30,157 nt of DNA from a virus, in IMG/VR virus record IMGVR_UViG_3300035228_001698, positions 1-30,157 of that record; one strand, given 5' to 3'. The position numbers and the translations under genes were made by a program. Below are positions 6,408 to 14,700 of the stretch, in pieces. Position 1 is the stretch's first letter; each line of letters starts with the position of its first letter. Under the pieces are notes generated by a model, which saw nothing but the letters and a program-made list of their open reading frames with translations, did no database searches and was not told where the DNA came from.

Positions 6408-6422
6408 CTAAATAGATAAATA
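6408..6422 (+). promoter_or_regulatory. Tandem late promoter before gp25
   Basis: CTAAATA (6408-6414) directly followed by GATAAATA (6415-6422), both close to the T4 late box TATAAATA. It lies right after the terminator and 20 nt before the gp25 start, where the late operon would be expected to begin. Confidence 0.75.
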
Positions 6423-6442
6423 TACGAGATAATAGGGTCACT

Positions 6443-6847
6443 GTGCCTATTCAGAGAACCTCGGAAGGTTTCAGGGATATTTCGTTATCCATGAAACTAC
6501 ATCCGGTCACTAAAGACATAATCCCTCTGAAGAACGAAGATGCTATCAAGCGTTCCGTTCAAAATTTGGTTCGTATACAATTAGGTGAAGTATTTTTCAA
6601 TACACTTCTAGGAACAAGAATTACTGGTTCATTATTTGAACTTGCAAATGATGACTATATTGATCCTATCCGAGGAGAGATTGAGACTACCATAACTAAC
6701 TTTGAACCTAGGGTTGACCTAACAGACATTCAAGTTGTTAGCAGACCTGACGATAATGCACTTGCGGTGACTATTAGTTACGACATTGTGGGACTGACTA
6801 GACCTACTCAGTCAGTATCATTCATACTTGAACCTACTAGGCTATAA
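6443..6847 (+). CDS. gp25: Baseplate wedge protein gp25
   Basis: A 134-aa protein of the T4 gp25 family, similar in length to T4 gp25. It holds the family's E-P-R motif (88-90, in NFEPRVDLTDI) and the usual 'AI--SV-N-----GE--F---LG' region at 34-57. In T4, gp25 joins gp6 and gp53 in the inner wedge and helps nucleate the sheath. The start is GTG, with only a weak AGGG nearby; MPIQRT is the first possible start after the late promoter. Its TAA overlaps the gp6 ATG (TAATG), so the two are coupled. Confidence 0.93.
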   Translation: MPIQRTSEGFRDISLSMKLHPVTKDIIPLKNEDAIKRSVQNLVRIQLGEVFFNTLLGTRITGSLFELANDDYIDPIRGEIETTITNFEPRVDLTDIQVVSRPDDNALAVTISYDIVGLTRPTQSVSFILEPTRL

Positions 6848-8757
6848 TGGCTCTAACTCAATTTACCAACCTAAATTTTGAGGACATCAAAACCTCAATC
6901 AAAGCTTATCTGAGGGAGAACAGCAACTTCTCAGATATGGATTTTGAGGGGTCTAATCTCTCCATTCTAATCAATATTTTAGCGTATAATTCATATAGCA
7001 GCGCCTACAACACCAACATGGCGGTCAATGAAACTTTCATTGATTCTGCAACGTTGAGGGAGAACGTTGTATCTCTGGCACGTAATATCGGATATGTTCC
7101 TCGTTCATCTAGAGCAGCACGTGCTTTGGTTGCTATTGACGTTTCTAACCTAGATTCTAATACTGAAACTGTAAGCATTCAACCAGGAATCATTGCTAAT
7201 GGTTCTACTAATGACTCAAGTTTTTTATTTTCAATTCCTGAGGAAATTACTTTCCCAGTTGTCGAATCCGAAGCTGGGGCAAACATTGAGATCTATCAGG
7301 GACAATATATCAAAAATACATTTGTTGTAGATCAATCGCAACCTAATCAAAGGTTTGTGATCCCTAATAACAATGTAGATACTTCTACAATCAAAGTCAA
7401 GATTAGAAATAATTCTTCTGATAATACTACAACAGATTACAACTTAGTTGATAACATTATTGGTATAACCTCCACATCCAACATTTATTTGATCCAAGAG
7501 ACCTCTGACGAAAAATATGAGGTCTTGTTTGGTGATGGTATATTTGGTAAGAAACTGTCTTCCGGCAATGTCATTGAAATTGGTTATATCAAGACTAATG
7601 GTAAGTCAGGTAATGGGGTCAAACAGTTCAATTTTGCAGGAACATTCAAAGATCAAGATGGTGCTACCGAATCTGGATTCAATGCTGTTCTAGCTGCTCT
7701 AGAACCGTCTCAGAACGGCGATAGCATTGAACCCCTGGAGAGTGTCAAGTATTACGCTCCCCGCCTCTATGCGTCCCAATACAGGGCAGTAACGGCGAAT
7801 GACTATGAAGCGATCCTTCCATCAATCTTCCCTAACATTGAGTCTGTTAGTGCTTATGGTGGTGAGGAGTTAGATCCTCCCCAGTTTGGTCGGGTCTATA
7901 TTTCTGCCAAACCTAAAAATGGTTCTTTTCTGTCAAATTTGACTAAGAAAAATCTTTTGAATGAATTGAAGAGTTATTCCATTGCTGGAATTGTTCCTAC
8001 CTTTATTGACCTCAAATTTTTGTTCGTCGAAATTGATTCTTACATTTATTACAACTCCAACTTTGTTGGAGATATTGACAATCTAAAAACTAATGTTATC
8101 AAAGCTCTTTCTACTTTTGGGTCTGGCAAAGAACTCAACCAATTCGGTGGCAGATTCAAGTATAGTAAGATTCTATCTACGATTGACAATGTTGATACTT
8201 CTGTCACTTCAAATATCACCCTTGTGAGAATGAGAAGGGACCTGATTGCTAAACTCAATCAGTTTGCTCAGTATGAGATTTGTTATCTCAATACCATGTA
8301 TGCTCCGGATTCTCAGTATAACATCCGCTCTACCGGATTTACTGTGTCTGGTGTTGTAGGAACTTGTTACTTTAGTGACCAAAAGGTGACTGATAATAAA
8401 GGCACTATCTTTATGTTCCAAATTCTTCAGGATGATAGCATCAAAGTTATCTCCAAGAATCTTGGTCGAATTGATTATGCTAAGGGTGAGATTGTTCTTG
8501 ATACAATCAATATTACTTCCACTCTTGTGGGTGACAACACTATTGAGGTTGAGGCGATTCCTCAATCAAATGATGTTCTTGCAAAGAACGAACTGTATCT
8601 ACAGTTTGCTATTTCTAAGAGCAACTTCTACATGAGAAGGGATAGTATTGCAACCGGTGCAAATACTTCTGGATCCCAATTTACTCCACAGTCCAGTTAC
8701 TTCGCTGATAAGAAGGTCCGTGGAACTGTTATAACTAGCACTGGTGCATCTAACTAG
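6847..8757 (+). CDS. gp6: Baseplate wedge protein gp6
   Basis: A 636-aa protein, close to T4 gp6 (about 660 aa). The start (F-x-DI-x-x-x-IKAYL, then GSNLSILINILAYNS, then NMAVNE-FIDSATLRENV-SLAR-IGY-PRS) is the classic N-terminus of gp6/gpJ-like wedge proteins. Further on are 'RLYASQYRAVTANDYEAI' and the gp6 core domain. In T4, gp6 dimers link neighbouring wedges into the inner baseplate ring. The gene overlaps gp25 at its start and is followed by the gp7-like gene after 17 nt, which is the T4 order 25-6-7. Confidence 0.93.
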   Translation: MALTQFTNLNFEDIKTSIKAYLRENSNFSDMDFEGSNLSILINILAYNSYSSAYNTNMAVNETFIDSATLRENVVSLARNIGYVPRSSRAARALVAIDVSNLDSNTETVSIQPGIIANGSTNDSSFLFSIPEEITFPVVESEAGANIEIYQGQYIKNTFVVDQSQPNQRFVIPNNNVDTSTIKVKIRNNSSDNTTTDYNLVDNIIGITSTSNIYLIQETSDEKYEVLFGDGIFGKKLSSGNVIEIGYIKTNGKSGNGVKQFNFAGTFKDQDGATESGFNAVLAALEPSQNGDSIEPLESVKYYAPRLYASQYRAVTANDYEAILPSIFPNIESVSAYGGEELDPPQFGRVYISAKPKNGSFLSNLTKKNLLNELKSYSIAGIVPTFIDLKFLFVEIDSYIYYNSNFVGDIDNLKTNVIKALSTFGSGKELNQFGGRFKYSKILSTIDNVDTSVTSNITLVRMRRDLIAKLNQFAQYEICYLNTMYAPDSQYNIRSTGFTVSGVVGTCYFSDQKVTDNKGTIFMFQILQDDSIKVISKNLGRIDYAKGEIVLDTINITSTLVGDNTIEVEAIPQSNDVLAKNELYLQFAISKSNFYMRRDSIATGANTSGSQFTPQSSYFADKKVRGTVITSTGASN

Positions 8758-8774
8758 AAATAGTATCGGAATAA

Positions 8775-11700
8775 ATGATAGAGACCTCTCTTAGCCGAGT
8801 AAAAATTCACGAGGTTGTTCAAAGTCAAATTCCTGCGTCTATAGATGCTGAGAATCCTGATTTTGGAGAGTTTCTAAAGCAATATTATATCTCCCAAGAA
8901 TTCCAAGGGGGATCGATTGATATTGCCGAAAACCTTGTTGAGTACAAGGGTCTTGACTTTCTCAACAATGAAAACCTGATTGGTTTTACATCCACCACTT
9001 CTTATAGTGATGGTGCTGAAAAAACTATTGAGGTTTTGTCAACAAAAGGTTGGCCTCAAAAATATGGTCTTCTAAAGATCAATGATGAGATTATTACATA
9101 TACTGGTATCACCACAAATTCATTCGTTGGTTGCACCCGAGGATTTAGTGGTATTGAAAACAATATCAAAACCAACCAACCTGAGTATCTGACCTTCAGC
9201 ACCAGTGGTGTAGGCACTCATGATACTGGTGTAAGGGTAGAAAACCTTAGTAATGTTTTCTTGACCCAGTTCCTGAAGAAACTGAAGAAGCAGGTACTGC
9301 CTGGTTTCTCGGAGCGTCCTCTGCACGGTAGAGTTGATCAAAGCAACTTTATCCGTCAAGCAAAAGATTTTTATCGTTCTAAAGGAACGGAAGAAGCATT
9401 CAAAATTCTGTTTGGTGCTTTGTATGGCGAAACGGTTGAAATGATTCAACCCGCCAAATTTATGATTCGTCCGTCTGCGGCGGATTATATCGTCAATGAT
9501 GTCATCATTGCAAAAGGTATTAGCGGTGATGCTCTGAAAATTTCAGGAGAACCATTAGAACAAAACACTTCTCCTACTAAGACTGAAGGGTCCATCTATA
9601 ATGTCGAGTCTGTTATTGTTGGTCTCTCAACATATTACAGCATTGCTATTTCTGAAAACACCACTTTTGGGGAATTCAAACAAACAAATAAGACCTTTGC
9701 AACTATTGAAGCACCACTTGGCGCTGTTTCCATTTTTGTCGATTCCACCGTTGGTTTTGGTACTACTGGTTTTATCAATATAGATTCTCAAAATTTATAC
9801 TACTCAGGCAAGAGTTATACTAAATTTGATCTAACTTTACCTACTGCTTCTGCAATTCCTATTGGTTCAACAATAACTCAAGGAATCAATGCAAGGTCTT
9901 ATGAAAATGGAGACTTGAACTTCCCAGTAGAACTGGAAATTGTTGGGTCACTTAGTGGTTTCAATGGAGAAGCAGTCAACCAACAGGAACTTAGTGACAT
10001 CAATATCAAGACTCTAGGGGTAGAGCAAGATGATCGTCGTTGGTCTAGTTGGATTTACAATACCGCTGTATCTTATGGTGTTTTAGAATTTACTTCAAAT
10101 GGCGCTAATAATTATAACATCAAACTTGATAGCAATCATGTATTGTTTGCTAATGACTCTATTCAGATCCTCGACCTTGATAACAACGTAATTCCCGGTA
10201 CGATTACTGCTATTATTAGTGACGATAGTATTACAGTTGCTTGTTCAACTCTTACTCCTCAAACTTTATATAAAATCCGTCGTAATCTAAAGATCAACCA
10301 ACAGGTTATTGCTGACGTTCAGAATACTTATTCTGATCCACACAGTAGTGTTTTTGTTGCATCAAACAGTATTCCTCATTGGAATATTTCTCCATCTAAG
10401 AGAATTCGCACCTTCTTCACTCCTAATAGTGCTACCAATATAATTGATATTACTGATCATAATCTATCTGATGGAGATCAGGTTGTTTATGAAAACGTTC
10501 TTGGTACAGAACTGACTAACCTTTCCGAAGGTGAGTCATACATTGTCAAGAGAATCAATGATAGTCAGATTGCTTTAGCGTTTACCCCCGAGAACGTTCG
10601 CAGTGGTCAGTACATCCAAGTATTCTCTACAGCAGACATTGGAGCATCCAGTGCTGGAAAACTGACTCCTACAATTTTTTATGGAACCGAGTTGGGTGCT
10701 CAGAAACTGCTCCGCAAATTCAACACTCCAGAGTTTCCTTCAACTAGTGTAGTCAAAACAACACAAGGTGGTGTTGGCATGTTTGTCAACGGTGTTGAAA
10801 TTTACTCCTACAAAGCAACCGATAAACTTTTCTATGGTTCCCTGCAATCTGTCACTGTCCTGAATAGAGGTCATGGATATGATGTCATCAATCCTCCCCG
10901 TCTATCGGTTGCACAGGCAGGACACACCGGAGTGGGTGCATCTTGTATACCACAGATGAAAGGGACCTTACAAGAGGTCCTAGTGGACGCTGACGATACT
11001 GTAGGTCTTGATTATGTAGAAGTTCCTACTGTATCCATCCTCGGTGGCAACCATAAGGATGTTGTGGCACGGGCAAAGATGAAAACTGTGCCTCAAGTCA
11101 TTGATTTTGACAGCACAACAACTGGTGGTGTGGTAAACACTTCAACAGATACCTTCCTGTTTGCCAAACCTCATGGATTTGCAAATGGTGAGGAGGTTAT
11201 CTATACCACGAATGGTACAAGCAATATTGGTATTGGCACGACACCAGGAACTCTTATTGACTCTTCATCATATTTTGTCAAAAAAACTAATGACTTCTCA
11301 TTCCGTCTTACTGAAACTAAGTCTAATGCCTTAGCAGAGAATGTTGATATTATTATTCCGATTACTGGTAGTGGTGGAGGTATCCAAAGATTTACCTCTG
11401 TTAGAAGACGTAGTAGAGTTGATGAGATTTTGATTGAAGGAGAAGGTTCCTTCCATAACAGAGAAATCACCACCATTTCTGGTATCAATACATTTACAAA
11501 TACAATTCATATTGATGACCACGGATTCAATAGTGGTGATGTAGTTGTTTACTCATCAGATGTTGCACCTGCTGGAGGTTTGACTAATAATAGTCAATAT
11601 TTCACATCAAAAGTTTCTGATGATAGTTTTCAACTAACCACTGACAGAGATAATAAAAATATTATCTCAATCCTTTCTGCTGGTACAGGTACACAGATAT

Positions 11701-14700
11701 TCAAAGATCCTGAGATTCAAATTACTATCAGTGGTCGTCAGGGTATTTCAACTTCTAATACTACAGCAACGCCTATTGTTAGAGGAACTGTTGAAAGAGT
11801 TTTTGTTACCAATCCTGGTACTGACTTTGGTTCTACTGTAATCAACGATAACTTCAAACCAGAAGTCAATACTGTTATTGGTAAAGAAGCATTCCTACAA
11901 CCATTTATTGTCAATGGTCGAATAGATCAAATTATCATCAAGTCTGGAGGAAAAGATTTCTTCAGCACACCTGATATTATTATCACTGGTGATGGTGTGG
12001 GAGCAAAGGCAAAGGCTATTATTTCTAATGGTCAGATTACTTCTATTGAGATGATTGATAAGGGTGGTAACTACACTCAATCTCAAACTATAGTTGCAGC
12101 AAAAACTCCTGGTGGTGATGCAATCTACTCTGCAAATTTGAATGAGTGGGTTGTCAACCAGGTAGATCGATATGCACGTTTTGGTGATGTATCAGCGGAT
12201 GATGGTTTTTACGAAGTCGCTAAAGACAGTAGTCTTGGCAACCCTTATGTAAATTACTATGCACCACGTAACTTGAGGAATTATCTTCAAGATCTTGGTA
12301 ACACCCACTCACCAATACTTGGTTGGGCATATGACGGCAACCCCATATATGGACCGGTAGGATTCTCAAATCCTAATGGTACTGGTCTTCTTGCATATAT
12401 GAAGTCTAGTTATGCAAAACTATCTACTCAGCGTACTAATGGTCCTAGCATTGTAGATTATCCTGCTGGATTCTTTGTTGAGGATTATACATATACTCCT
12501 GGTTTTGGGGACCTTGACGAGCATAATGGTAGATTTACTGTTACCCCAGAATATCCAAATGGAGTATATGCATACTTTGTCACAGTAACTAACAACCAGA
12601 TTTCTAATCCTAGTAGTCCATTCAACAATGGTAGAGAACCTATTTTCCCATATGTTGTAGGAGATTCTTACAGATCTCAACCAGAGGTATTGAATCTGGG
12701 ATTCAACTTTGACCAAAACATTGATCCCCTGAAGTACAACCTGGTTAGGAATACTAAAAACTATAATATCAATTCATACGATTTTGTCTCTAATTCTCAA
12801 AAAAACACATTCGTTCAATCGCGAATTGTTTCTACAAAGAGTGGAGGAATTACTTCACTTGAGATTATTGATGGGGGTAATGAGTATGGTGTTGGTGATC
12901 GTGTAGTATTTGATAACAGTGATACCGATGGATTTGGTGCAATTGCCCGCGTTTCTGAAATTAGTGGTCCAATCATCAGTTCATTCACTTCTACAATAAA
13001 CAAGTTCCCTGATACTACATTTGTGTATACTGGTGGCAAGGTCACTGGTATCACAACTGTTCCTCACAACTTGGTTACTGGAACTACTTTGAGAGTTGAT
13101 GATGTCTCTTCTACTCTCCATAAAGAACTTGAAGGTCGCCATACTGTTACTGTAAGTTCTGTCAGATCTGGTCTGACTACTGCTATGAATGCTCTTGGTG
13201 CCAATGGTGGTATTACTACTAGCATCAAGTTGTCTGATGACCCAGGTAAGTATGAGATTGATGATATCCTTCGTATTGATAATGAACAGTTCCTTGTTTA
13301 TGGAATTAGTATTACACGAAATGAAATTGATCTAATTCGTGCACAGAACGGCACTGCTGGGGTTGCTCATACTAATGGGGCACGTATTGATCGTCTTGAG
13401 CGCAAGTTTACTTTTGGACTTGAGAGTTGTGACTCTACTCCAACAGATGAGCGTATTTACTTTGATGCTACTTCTCAGTTGGGTATCGGTGCATCAATTG
13501 GTCAAGGAGAAGTTCATACTATCACCGACCAAAGAATTTTAGGTGCTGGTGGTTCTCGTAGTATTCCTAAAGGTTCTATCTTCCTACCAAATCATCCGTT
13601 TAGCAATGGTGAAAAAATTGCTTACAACTATGATAACAGCACTGCTATTCAATATCTAACTGCTGGTGTTGGTACTGCTTCTGGTTGGTCTGCTAGTCTG
13701 CCAGAAACTCTGTTTGTTCAGGTTATTGATAATAACTTGGTTGGTGTTGTCACTATGCAGAACCAGATTAGTTCTTCTAGTAACCGAGCACTTTTCTATA
13801 GTAATATTGGTATTGGCAACACTCACTCCTTCAAATCAGTCAGAGGAGAAATTACGGGTAACATTCAAATTACCGATGTAACTGCTACTACTAAAGATCC
13901 TCATACATTACGTCCGGGTGATGAAATTGATATGAACATAGTTTCTACTGGAACTAGTTCTATTGCTCTTACTTACAATCCCGGTAATAGATTTGTAAGT
14001 ATTGGTTCTTCAACAAACCCTAAAGTTACGGTTATTGATGGAGATCTGCTTGAATTTGATATGGCAGATGCATCATTGGTCAATACCAAACTTGGATTCT
14101 ATCTAGATCAATCCTACCAGAAGTCCTTTGTTGGTTCTGGAAAGTCTAACATTGAAGTTCTTTATAGTGGTGCTCCCGGTTCTGCTGGTGCTAAAGCATC
14201 TGTGCATTTTACCCCAGAAATTCCTAGAACTTTATTCTATAAATTAGAATCATTTGATAATACTAAAATTATTGAGATTGATGATTCTATTGATGACTAC
14301 ACTAAAATTGTAGTCACTCAAAGCGATTTTACGACCAAATCGTCTGTTAGTTCTACTACCAATGATACTTTCAAATTCAACATATTTGAAAACCCAGAAC
14401 GTGTTGGTTACACTTCAGTAACAGCAGATATCAATTATAACACTACTTCTAAAAATGAGAAGGGTCCAATTGCTAAGGTTCGTTTAGTTTCTCAGGGTGC
14501 TCGGTATAAAGATCTCCCTCAAGTAACCATTGGGTCAACAACTGGAACATCTGCATTGTTACGTGCTTCTGGTTCAAATATTGGTAAGTTGGATACTGTA
14601 GAACTTATCCAATCTGGTTATGATTATCCTTCAGATAAAACCTTACGTCCAGAGGCAGAAATGCCTCAGGTTATTTTCCTGAAAGATAACTTTACCGTTT

